Position numbers and translations under genes: made by a program
Notes under the pieces: generated by a model
What the model saw: only the letters and a program-made list of their open reading frames with translations
What the model was told of the DNA's origin: nothing
Databases searched by the model: none
DNA from: Oceanisphaera sp. IT1-181
GTDB lineage: Bacteria; Pseudomonadota; Gammaproteobacteria; Enterobacterales; Aeromonadaceae
Reading direction: 5' to 3'
DNA: 64,000 nucleotides
Assembly (NCBI RefSeq): GCF_033807535.1
Contig: NZ_CP136856.1
Location: 801,001-865,000 of the forward strand
Shown: piece by piece, positions 8,670-16,201 of the stretch
How positions within the stretch are numbered: position 1 is the first letter of the stretch
Layout of the letters: each line of letters begins with the position of its first letter

Positions 8670-10034
8670 TTACTCTTCACAAGCGAGAGCGGCAGCTTGT
8701 GCCAAGTATTGTGCCATTTCAGCTTGGGGTACCATGCCGCCGCCGGTGGCCCATACCAAGTGATGGGCGTTCGCTAAGCGCTCAGGCGTTAATCCTAGAC
8801 GCTGCAAATAGCCTTCATCCTGTAACACCCGCCACGGCCCTGGCATGCCGGCCAAGGCCGAGGGCTCGAGTTTAATACTCTCTTGCTCGTTTAATAGCCC
8901 TAGCAAGGACAACATATCCTCATCACTCAAGGTATAAAAGCCGTCGAGCATGGGCGACATTAAGCGACCGACGAAGCCAGAAGGGCGTCCCACCGCTAAG
9001 CCATCGGCGGCGGTGATATTATCTATATGCAAGTCTTGTACCGAAATTTGGTCGTGCAAGCCACTGTAGACGCCGAGTAGCATGCACGGCGAATGGGTGG
9101 GCTCGGCAAAGATGCAGTGCACCGCATCGCCAAAGGCCAGTTTTAAGCCAAAAGCCACGCCACCTGGGCCACCGCCCACGCCGCAAGGTAAGTAGACAAA
9201 CAAAGGATTGGCGCGGTCGACTTTAATGTCGGCTTGCTCAAACTGCGCTTTCAACCGTTCACCGGCCACCGCATAGCCCAAAAACAACTGCAATGAATTC
9301 TCATCATCCACAAAATGGCAATACGCATCGCCTTCAGCCTGCGCGCGGCCCTCGGCAACGGCCACTGAATAGTCGCTGTCGTATTCCACTACTGTTACGC
9401 CTTGAGCGCGCAGTAACTGTTTTTTCCAGGTTCTGGCTTCTGCCGACATGTGCACGCTGGTTTGAAACCCAAGCTTGGCACCTATCATGCCGATCGATAA
9501 GCCTAGGTTACCGGTTGAGCCTACAGCCAGTCGATATTGACCGAAAAACTCACGAAATGGCTCGCTGTGCAATTTGGCATAATCATCAGTACGTTGTAAT
9601 AAACCGGCTTTAAGGGCTAGCTTTTCGGCGTGCTGTAACACTTCATAAATGCCTCCCCTCGCTTTAATGGAGCCAGAAATGGGCAGTTGATTGTCCATTT
9701 TTAGCCATAACTCACCGGGCAACGATTGTTGAAATTTCGCCTCTAGCGCTTGCTGCATGCGCGCAATCGGTTGAATGGGCGACTCTAAACGCCCTTGGCT
9801 AATGGCAGTTTCTGGAAAGGCCACGCTAAAGTAGGCAGCAAAACGGTCTAAACGCTGGCTGGCATCTTGCACATCCTCAGCGGTAAGTCCTACGGCTGCG
9901 AGCGCTTGCTCGACGGGTAGGCGTTCTGGATTAAACCAAGTGACGGGGTTAAGGGCTATCAGCTGATTCAATAACGGATGGGCTTGGCAGAGCTCGCTAA
10001 TGGCTTCTGCAGAATAACGGGGATGAGTATACAT
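8670..10034 (-). CDS. dsdA: D-serine ammonia-lyase (dehydratase)
   Basis: 454-residue PLP enzyme that converts D-serine to pyruvate and ammonia, detoxifying D-serine and allowing its use as carbon and nitrogen source. PLP lysine K124 lies in PISGSIKARGGIYEV, the SxxNxG-like motif is GSTGNLGLSIG near 195, and the glycine-rich phosphate loop is CGVGGGPGG. TWFNP near the N-terminus and the C-terminal LVWATGGGMVP match E. coli DsdA closely. The chosen ATG yields the DsdA-length protein; 26 upstream codons are discarded. It lies downstream of an AGCS-family symporter on the same strand, which suggests uptake plus catabolism of D-serine or D-alanine. No dsdC regulator is nearby. Confidence 0.95.
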   Translation of the reverse strand: MYTHPRYSAEAISELCQAHPLLNQLIALNPVTWFNPERLPVEQALAAVGLTAEDVQDASQRLDRFAAYFSVAFPETAISQGRLESPIQPIARMQQALEAKFQQSLPGELWLKMDNQLPISGSIKARGGIYEVLQHAEKLALKAGLLQRTDDYAKLHSEPFREFFGQYRLAVGSTGNLGLSIGMIGAKLGFQTSVHMSAEARTWKKQLLRAQGVTVVEYDSDYSVAVAEGRAQAEGDAYCHFVDDENSLQLFLGYAVAGERLKAQFEQADIKVDRANPLFVYLPCGVGGGPGGVAFGLKLAFGDAVHCIFAEPTHSPCMLLGVYSGLHDQISVQDLHIDNITAADGLAVGRPSGFVGRLMSPMLDGFYTLSDEDMLSLLGLLNEQESIKLEPSALAGMPGPWRVLQDEGYLQRLGLTPERLANAHHLVWATGGGMVPQAEMAQYLAQAAALACEE

Positions 10035-10106
10035 ATCGTAGAGTCCTGAAGGTGAGCTGAACACATTACAGTATATCAGTCCTTGGTAGAAAGTGCGGCT
10101 ATCAAG

Positions 10107-10136
10107 CAACAAGCAGGCCTAACTGCCTGCTTGTTG
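10107..10136. other. Perfect 12-bp hairpin between symporter gene and dsdA
   Basis: CAACAAGCAGGC (10107-10118) pairs with GCCTGCTTGTTG (10125-10136) over a 6-base loop. No T-tract follows on the minus strand, so it is more likely an mRNA stability or attenuation element than a full terminator. Confidence 0.5.
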
Positions 10137-10187
10137 GGGTTACTGACCGACTACACCTGCGATATTGTGGTGTGAGTCGATGTTATG

Positions 10188-11540
10188 TTAGCGCTTTTTA
10201 TTGAGCGCCTTTTGATCGGCGAAGTAGGCTTTGGTTAACCTAAATACCACTGGGCTTAGCAGCGCCAAGGCAATCAGGTTAGGAATGGCCATCATGGCGT
10301 TTAAGGTATCGGCCAACAGCCAAATAAATTCCAGCGATTGAGTCGCGCCTATTGGTAAGGCTAATACCCAGAGTATGCGAAACGGCAAGATAGCTTTTAC
10401 GCCAAACAGGAACTGCACACATTTTTCACCGTAAAAACTCCAGCCTAAAATAGTAGTGAAGGCAAAGATAGCCAAGGCCAGCGAGACGATATATTCCCCG
10501 CCCGGTATGGACATGGAAAATGCGAGCGCGGTGAGCGAGGCACCGGTTTCACCACTGGTCCAGCTGCCGGTGACCACTATGGCTAAACCGGTAATAGAAC
10601 AGACGATAATGGTGTCGATAAAGGTACCCAGCATGGCAATTAAGCCTTGGCGCACTGGGCTGTCGGTTTTTGCGGCGGCGTGTGCGATAGGCGCACTACC
10701 CAGACCGGCTTCGTTCGAGAAAATCCCACGAGCCACACCAAAGCGAATGGCCATCCATACTGCAGCACCGGCAAAACCACCTTGAGCGGCAACAGGGGTA
10801 AAGGCGTGTTCGAATATGGTGCCAAAAGCGGCCGGTAACGCAGGTGCGTTCATTCCCAAGACGACAATACCCGCCACGAAGTAGGATACCGTCATTAAAG
10901 GCACTAACTTACCTGCCACTTCTGAGATCCAGCGAATGCCGCCGATTAATACCAAGCCCACCAGCACCATTAACACTATGCCGGTGCCCGAGTGTGAGAT
11001 GCCAAAAGAGCTACTTAATGCATCTGCCACCGAGTTGGCCTGTACCGTATTACCGATACCAAAGCCGGCTAAGGCACCAAATAAGGCGAATGTTACACCT
11101 AGCCACGCCCATTTCGGACCTAAGCCATTTTTGATGTAGTACATAGGGCCGCCGACGTGGTTACCCTTTGCGTCGGTTTCGCGAAAGTTAACCGCGCACA
11201 CGGCTTCTGCATACTTGGTGGCCATGCCCACTAAGGCAGTCATCCACATCCAAAACAACGCACCTGGGCCGCCTAAGAAAATAGCGGTAGCCACGCCGGC
11301 AATATTACCCGTGCCTATGGTGGCCGCCAGTGACGTCATCAAGGCATTAAAGGGGGAAATTTCACCACTACCGGTTTCTGTTTTAGTGAATAATAATTTG
11401 AAGCCGGTGCCTAATTTCCGAATGGGCATAAATCCCATTCGCAATTGCAGATAGAGCCCTATGCCTAAGATACCCACGAGCATGGGTACGCCCCATACCA
11501 CGCCATTTACTGCCGTTAATAGATTGGTCAACCATTCCAT
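10188..11540 (-). CDS. Sodium:alanine symporter, AGCS family
   Basis: 450-residue inner-membrane carrier with about ten to eleven spans. Family landmarks are GIGLYLQLRMGFMPIRK near 26, the SLAATIGTGNIAGVATAI signature near 70, a GGPMYYI loop near 128, and GVARGIFSNEAGLGSAPIAHAAA near 270. AGCS carriers import alanine or glycine with Na+, and some carry D-alanine or D-serine. Because dsdA follows on the same strand about 150 bp downstream, D-serine is a plausible substrate here (inference). TAGGAG lies 9 bases before the ATG, and a 20-bp palindrome sits just upstream. Confidence 0.9.
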   Translation of the reverse strand: MEWLTNLLTAVNGVVWGVPMLVGILGIGLYLQLRMGFMPIRKLGTGFKLLFTKTETGSGEISPFNALMTSLAATIGTGNIAGVATAIFLGGPGALFWMWMTALVGMATKYAEAVCAVNFRETDAKGNHVGGPMYYIKNGLGPKWAWLGVTFALFGALAGFGIGNTVQANSVADALSSSFGISHSGTGIVLMVLVGLVLIGGIRWISEVAGKLVPLMTVSYFVAGIVVLGMNAPALPAAFGTIFEHAFTPVAAQGGFAGAAVWMAIRFGVARGIFSNEAGLGSAPIAHAAAKTDSPVRQGLIAMLGTFIDTIIVCSITGLAIVVTGSWTSGETGASLTALAFSMSIPGGEYIVSLALAIFAFTTILGWSFYGEKCVQFLFGVKAILPFRILWVLALPIGATQSLEFIWLLADTLNAMMAIPNLIALALLSPVVFRLTKAYFADQKALNKKR

Positions 11541-11563
11541 AGCTAGACTCCTACAATATATTT

Positions 11564-11583
11564 AACAGTGAGTTAACACTGTT
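11564..11583. promoter_or_regulatory. Palindrome in the symporter leader, candidate operator
   Basis: AACAGTG and CACTGTT flank AGTTAA, giving a 20-bp near-perfect palindrome 24 bases before the symporter start. It could bind a dimeric repressor or fold in the mRNA leader. No regulator is known for it. Confidence 0.4.
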
Positions 11584-11646
11584 TTCCTGTAAAAGCCTAG
11601 CTGGGATATTAAAAATTGCGCTATAGATTCATGTTTCGGATGGAAC

Positions 11647-13845
11647 TTAAAAAAAGGCTTGCATTAACTGGCGGCACTGAGATATGGCAGTTTTATATCC
11701 GCTGAGTTGCCACTTTTTCGCAACTAAAGTCGGTTGTGCGCTTGGATCGAGCAGGGCGGACAACAGTCGTTGTTCTGAGTTTGAAAGTGGTTTCAATGGA
11801 GTATGACTTGCCACAAAGCGCGCCAAGGCCGCTTGATCGGCGCTTAAATCTCGATGATAAAAAGCAAAGTCATAAGCTATCTGTCGGTCTTGCGCTCGGG
11901 TATCGCTGGGCGGCAGCAGCGTTAACACCTGATAAATGGCGGCCCTATCTTTTTTAATTAAGTATTTGCCATCCTCAATTAAGCATGTGTCATCGTCAGT
12001 TAAGGATGAACCCGAGCTAAAGGGCGATGTGGCGCATGGATGGCTGTGCACATTGGCACTAAATTGGCCCTGCCAGAGCGGCAGCTGCAGCTTGGCGGCG
12101 GCTGAGCTTGGCCATAACATCATCACCGCCTGTAAACCACTGACCGCATCTCGGCTTTGGCCCAGACGCACCGCACTAAAACCATTGGCTTGCCAAAAGT
12201 TAATCAGCTCAGGGCTGGCGCCAAAACTGGTACCGATAAAATCACCTGTTAGTGCTGGCTTTGCGGAGGGGGAGAGGGCTGTGGGCTGCGTTTGTTGTTG
12301 CAGCCAAGAGAGTAATTGGCTGCCTAATCCGGCGTGCTGGCAATCGGGATGCACGACTATGCGCATCACTCTGTGATAACGAAACTGGCAAGCCTCACTT
12401 AAGCCGCCGTGAAAGGCCAAAGATTGTGGCAACAAGTGACCCCGCGGTCGGCGTTGGCCGCGCCAAATAGCCAGACTAAGAGCAGAGGTTAAAGGATGAG
12501 TGTGGGTTTGCCCTTCGGTGACCAATAAGGCCACGGCCACGGGGGTGGATTGGCGAAACATCACGGCTAAATGTAGCCCGGGCGCATCCAATAACTGGCG
12601 TAAATCACTGGGACTGGTTTGATAATGGGCCAAGGTCAGCAGGCCAAACAGCTGGCTTAATAACATATCATCGTCGAGCAATTGATCTTGGGTTACCCCG
12701 CGTATTGTCAGCTGGCCGTGACGATCAGGCGTGACTGCAACCGCATTGAGTGCTAATAAGCGAAACAATAACGGCTCCAATGGATCTGTACTGCTCCAAC
12801 GCGCCGGCGTGCGCAGCTGAACTTTTTGGGTGCGCGGTTGCACGCGCAACAGTTGTGGCTGAAATTTTAATTGAAAGCCAAGGCCGGTGCCCTCGTAGCC
12901 GTGCTCGGTGCTGGCAAACACACAGCAATACTGACGCGCCAAACGCAGCAGTAGCGTTACCGGAATGGCGGCGGCTTCATCAATCAATAAAATATCCGCA
13001 GTGGGCCGCTCAGCGAGCAGCGCATCGGGCGCCATAAAGACTAAGGGTTGTGCACAATGGGCCAGCACTTGGCTAACGGCATGGGGGCTGGGTGCTGTGA
13101 GTAAAACCCGTAAACCGGCTTTGAGTAAACGACCTGCGGCCAAGCCCAATAAGCTGGATTTACCACGGCCCCGATCGGCGGTTAGGATCACCGGAATTCG
13201 GCGGCGAGCGCTGTGCAACAATACCGCTAAGGCGTGGCGTTGCTGGGCATTTAGGCAGCCTTGTCGGTCTGAGTCCGGTTGCCATGGCGGTGTTTCGTCT
13301 ATCAATGGCAAAGCGGGAAAAGCCGCACCTTGTGGCCAATGCAATACTTGTGTGTCTTGTTGTAATACTTGAATAAAACGCCTTAAGAAACGGCTCTGTA
13401 GATCCCCTGCATGCTCCGGCTCGGCCACATAACGTACAAGATCGGGATCCGCATACTGAGGCCAGTCCGCAAGCGGTGGGCACAGCAATATCAGTACACC
13501 ACCGGCCATCAAGGTGCCGGCGACGGCGGCCAAGGCATCAGGATGCAAACCGCTAAAAGCGTTCACTACTAGGGCACCGTATGCTTGGCCTAACACGGTT
13601 TTAAACTTATTGGTGGGAGTGCCAGTCTGGCTGCTAAGAGCTTGGCCTAGCCAGAGAGTATGAGGCTCAGCGCAAGTGAGCTGCTGGGCTTGTGCCATGG
13701 CCCAGTCTTGCTCTCCGGCCATAACTAATAGCCGCCGCTCCCCAGTTTGACGTAACTGCTGGCGCCACGTTTGCCACGCCAATAAATCGCCAGCTGTTAA
13801 CGAGTGGTGCACTAACGGATTATCAATGAAAGAGCCGGTTGCCAT
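11647..13845 (-). CDS. tmcA: tRNA(Met) cytidine acetyltransferase
   Basis: 732-residue enzyme that makes N4-acetylcytidine at the wobble base of elongator tRNA-Met, using acetyl-CoA and ATP. The RNA-helicase-like module has a Walker A motif TADRGRGKSSLLG near 222 and the Walker B-type LLIDEAAAIP near 287. A GNAT acetyltransferase domain follows, with VMRIVVHPDCQHAGLGSQLL near 500, and then a C-terminal tRNA-recognition tail. The length is slightly above E. coli TmcA (about 671). The start overlaps the end of the upstream HlyU-family gene by 23 bp, so translation is probably coupled. Confidence 0.93.
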   Translation of the reverse strand: MATGSFIDNPLVHHSLTAGDLLAWQTWRQQLRQTGERRLLVMAGEQDWAMAQAQQLTCAEPHTLWLGQALSSQTGTPTNKFKTVLGQAYGALVVNAFSGLHPDALAAVAGTLMAGGVLILLCPPLADWPQYADPDLVRYVAEPEHAGDLQSRFLRRFIQVLQQDTQVLHWPQGAAFPALPLIDETPPWQPDSDRQGCLNAQQRHALAVLLHSARRRIPVILTADRGRGKSSLLGLAAGRLLKAGLRVLLTAPSPHAVSQVLAHCAQPLVFMAPDALLAERPTADILLIDEAAAIPVTLLLRLARQYCCVFASTEHGYEGTGLGFQLKFQPQLLRVQPRTQKVQLRTPARWSSTDPLEPLLFRLLALNAVAVTPDRHGQLTIRGVTQDQLLDDDMLLSQLFGLLTLAHYQTSPSDLRQLLDAPGLHLAVMFRQSTPVAVALLVTEGQTHTHPLTSALSLAIWRGQRRPRGHLLPQSLAFHGGLSEACQFRYHRVMRIVVHPDCQHAGLGSQLLSWLQQQTQPTALSPSAKPALTGDFIGTSFGASPELINFWQANGFSAVRLGQSRDAVSGLQAVMMLWPSSAAAKLQLPLWQGQFSANVHSHPCATSPFSSGSSLTDDDTCLIEDGKYLIKKDRAAIYQVLTLLPPSDTRAQDRQIAYDFAFYHRDLSADQAALARFVASHTPLKPLSNSEQRLLSALLDPSAQPTLVAKKWQLSGYKTAISQCRQLMQAFF

Positions 13846-14107
13846 GTTCGTCTATCACTCGCTTGGCTTTGGCTATCATAAGCTCGGCGGCTTGCTCGGC
13901 CGAGGGTAATAAATCGGCGCGCACCAAGTCATAACTGTGCTCGGTGCCGTCTATGACTTGAGTAATGTGGCCATTGATTCGATATTGGCCGCCTTCCGCA
14001 ATCGGGCCCGGATGAATGTCGTAGCCCTGATAATTAATGGGTGCAAAGTCAGAACCGACGGGGGCAGATGGTGAGCTAAAGGCCCATTTTTTTAACCAGT
14101 TAAGCAT
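13823..14107 (-). CDS. HlyU-family small protein
   Basis: 94-residue protein resembling the Pfam family named HlyU: Y-x-G-Y-D-I-x-P-x-P-I-x-E-G-G-Q-Y-R-I-x-G near residues 26-46, then D-L-x-R-A-D and a terminal KAKRVIDEHGNRLF. The Pfam name comes from a haemolysin activator, but most members are uncharacterised and DNA binding should not be assumed. It is the first gene of a two-gene unit with tmcA (23-bp overlap). Confidence 0.75.
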   Translation of the reverse strand: MLNWLKKWAFSSPSAPVGSDFAPINYQGYDIHPGPIAEGGQYRINGHITQVIDGTEHSYDLVRADLLPSAEQAAELMIAKAKRVIDEHGNRLFH

Positions 14108-14229
14108 GCGTGCAACTCTACATTAAAGGCTTAAGCGTAAGGTGCAGATGTGATGAGTAACGCATCATTATCCTGCTAGTTTTTGGTGTTTTTTGGCTGA
14201 TCGTTTAAAGCCGATCGCTGCCGAAAGCG

Positions 14230-14739
14230 CTACTTTCTCACGCTTAATATGGCGTCTGTAATTAAAGTGACGGCGCCGTTGTATTTAGTCAGTTCTTTGA
14301 TCTCGTCCATATTGGAAATGATCACCGGCGTTAAGGTGGACGTGGCTTTGGCTTCTAATAAATTTAAGTCGAATTCGAGAATCACATCACCGGCTTTCAC
14401 GGCTTGGCCCTCGTGGGCGATGCGTGTAAAACCTTCGCCCTTGAGCTCCACGGTATCGATACCTACATGGATAAACAGCTCTAAACCTGAGTCACTGTTC
14501 ATGGCAAAGGCATGATTGGTCTCAAAAATCTTACTGATCACCCCATCACAAGGGGCAACAACTTTATTGCCGCTGGGCTTAATGGCGATACCATCACCGA
14601 TAATTTTCTCAGCAAATACCACATCTGGCACATTTTCTAACGCCACTATCTCACCGGAGAGGGGGGCCAGTAGCCGAATGTTCTGCTTACGAACGGGCTC
14701 GTCAGACACCATTTTTTTTAGTTTATTGAACAGACCCAT
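14230..14739 (-). CDS. crr: PTS glucose-specific EIIA component
   Basis: 169-residue cytosolic phosphocarrier EIIA-Glc, which passes phosphate from HPr to EIIBC-Glc and regulates adenylate cyclase and non-PTS permeases. The two active-site histidines are H76 (ETNHAFA) and H91 (LFIHVGIDTV), aligned with E. coli H75 and H90. The start follows GGGAGCTAAGATT; the longer frame to 14802 is not supported. In enterics crr follows ptsH and ptsI; here it directly follows cysK and its terminator, so HPr and EI must be encoded elsewhere. Confidence 0.95.
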   Translation of the reverse strand: MGLFNKLKKMVSDEPVRKQNIRLLAPLSGEIVALENVPDVVFAEKIIGDGIAIKPSGNKVVAPCDGVISKIFETNHAFAMNSDSGLELFIHVGIDTVELKGEGFTRIAHEGQAVKAGDVILEFDLNLLEAKATSTLTPVIISNMDEIKELTKYNGAVTLITDAILSVRK

Positions 14740-14855
14740 AATCTTAGCTCCCATCAGTAATGAAGAATCACGATGATAACAGTGGCCAGAACTAAGCACC
14801 AAGCTTACCTAGAATGCCGGAGGGTAGAATATGGCATGCATAATCGCGAATAAAA

Positions 14856-14888
14856 AAGCGCAGGCTGTTTAATAAACAGCCTGCGCTT
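14856..14888 (-). terminator. Rho-independent terminator after cysK
   Basis: AAGCGCAGGCTGTTT (14856-14870) and AAACAGCCTGCGCTT (14874-14888) form a 15-bp stem with a 3-base loop. On the minus strand it is followed by a T-run. It separates cysK from crr. Confidence 0.93.
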
Positions 14889-14926
14889 CGTTCACTAAGC
14901 CCACCATGGATGCTGGGCAGTGTTAT

Positions 14927-15895
14927 TTAAGCCGGTAACTCTTGCTCAGTAAAAATACCCTGAAACAAGGCCGTGCTTAAGTAGCGCTCACCGGAGCTTG
15001 GCAAGATAACCACGATAGTCTTGTTGGCAAACTCAGGCAGCTCTGCCAAGCGGTTGGCGGCAACCACGGCGGCACCTGAACTAAAGCCGGCTAAAATACC
15101 TTCGTCTTTCATCAAGCGACGCGCCATGTCTATGGCTTCATCACTGGTGACTTGCTCCACGCGATCCACCAAAGACAAGTCTAAGTTGCCAGGAATAAAG
15201 CCAGCACCGATACCTTGAATTTTATGAGGACCAGGTTTGAGCGGCTCACCGGCCAAAGCTTGGGTAATGACTGGCGATTCAGCAGGCTCAACCGCGACCG
15301 TGATAATGGCTTTGCCTTTGGTGTTTTTAATGTAGCGAGATACACCCGTTAGCGTACCACCGGTACCCACGCCTGACACAAACACGTCAATTTCACCGTC
15401 AGTTTCATCCCACAGCTCAGGGCCAGTGGTTTTTTCATGAATTTCTGGGTTGGCAGGGTTATTAAATTGCTGCAGCAATACAAATTTTTCTGGGGCGCTG
15501 TCTCTCAGCTCCATGGCCTTTTCGATAGCCCCCTTCATGCCTTGGGCGCCTTCGGTGAGCACGATATTCGCGCCCAGTGCTTTGAGCAGTTGGCGACGCT
15601 CCATGCTCATAGTGTTTGGCATGGTCAGGGTAATAGGGTAGCCACGAGAAGCCGCCACAAAGGCCAAAGCGATACCGGTGTTGCCACTAGTGGGCTCAAT
15701 CAACTCTTTACCGGCGACCAATTCACCGCGCTTTTCTGCATCCCAAATCATGTTGGCACCGATGCGGCACTTCACACTGAAGCTGGGGTTGCGGCTTTCT
15801 ATTTTAGCCAGTACGCGACCTTTACTAACGCGGTTCAATCTTACCAAAGGAGTGTTTCCAATGGTCAGCGAGTTATCTTCAAAAATTTTGCTCAT
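14927..15895 (-). CDS. cysK: Cysteine synthase A (O-acetylserine sulfhydrylase)
   Basis: 322-residue PLP enzyme that joins O-acetylserine and sulfide to give L-cysteine. It shows the PLP lysine K42 in NPSFSVKCRIG, the PTSGNTGIALA substrate loop near 68-78, and the GVGTGGTLTGV phosphate-binding loop near 175. Start ATG 15895 gives the standard N-terminus MSKIFEDNSLTIG; the 15 upstream codons are ignored. The 306-bp upstream region shared with ldtD contains a tandem 20-bp repeat and a palindrome that may be activator sites, for example for CysB (inference). Confidence 0.96.
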   Translation of the reverse strand: MSKIFEDNSLTIGNTPLVRLNRVSKGRVLAKIESRNPSFSVKCRIGANMIWDAEKRGELVAGKELIEPTSGNTGIALAFVAASRGYPITLTMPNTMSMERRQLLKALGANIVLTEGAQGMKGAIEKAMELRDSAPEKFVLLQQFNNPANPEIHEKTTGPELWDETDGEIDVFVSGVGTGGTLTGVSRYIKNTKGKAIITVAVEPAESPVITQALAGEPLKPGPHKIQGIGAGFIPGNLDLSLVDRVEQVTSDEAIDMARRLMKDEGILAGFSSGAAVVAANRLAELPEFANKTIVVILPSSGERYLSTALFQGIFTEQELPA

Positions 15896-16201
15896 GTGAC
15901 TATTCCCGTAGTTCGCTAGCATCCAGTTCGCTAACATCATGATTATTGATATGCAGCCAGCTTAACCATTCTATTTAGAATGAGAAATGACAAATTAGAA
16001 TGAGAAGTGACAAATTGTTATAACCATAGGTTATTACATGCTCGAATCATATGCATTTATGGCAGCAAGATAAACAGCAGAATAAATGGAGCTTTCACCG
16101 TAAATTTGTTATCAAGGTGCCAGTGTGCAAGGTTTTGTCGTGCAACCAGTGAAGAGTCGTTTTTTTATTAAAGCCAGTCAGCAGTGTGATTCAAGGAATG
16201 G
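15896..16201. promoter_or_regulatory. cysK/ldtD divergent regulatory region
   Basis: This 306-bp region contains no gene. It holds a tandem duplication of 20 bp: TTAGAATGAGAAATGACAAA at 15975-15994 and the same with one change at 15995-16014. Next is the palindrome ATAACC-ATA-GGTTAT at 16020-16034. The position upstream of cysK fits LysR-type activator sites such as CysB, but identity is inferred only from location. Confidence 0.5.

Noticed and set aside
12250..13500. Several 60-145-codon frames opposite or within tmcA
   Set aside because: They are shadows of the GC-rich tmcA frame; none has a ribosome site or domain.
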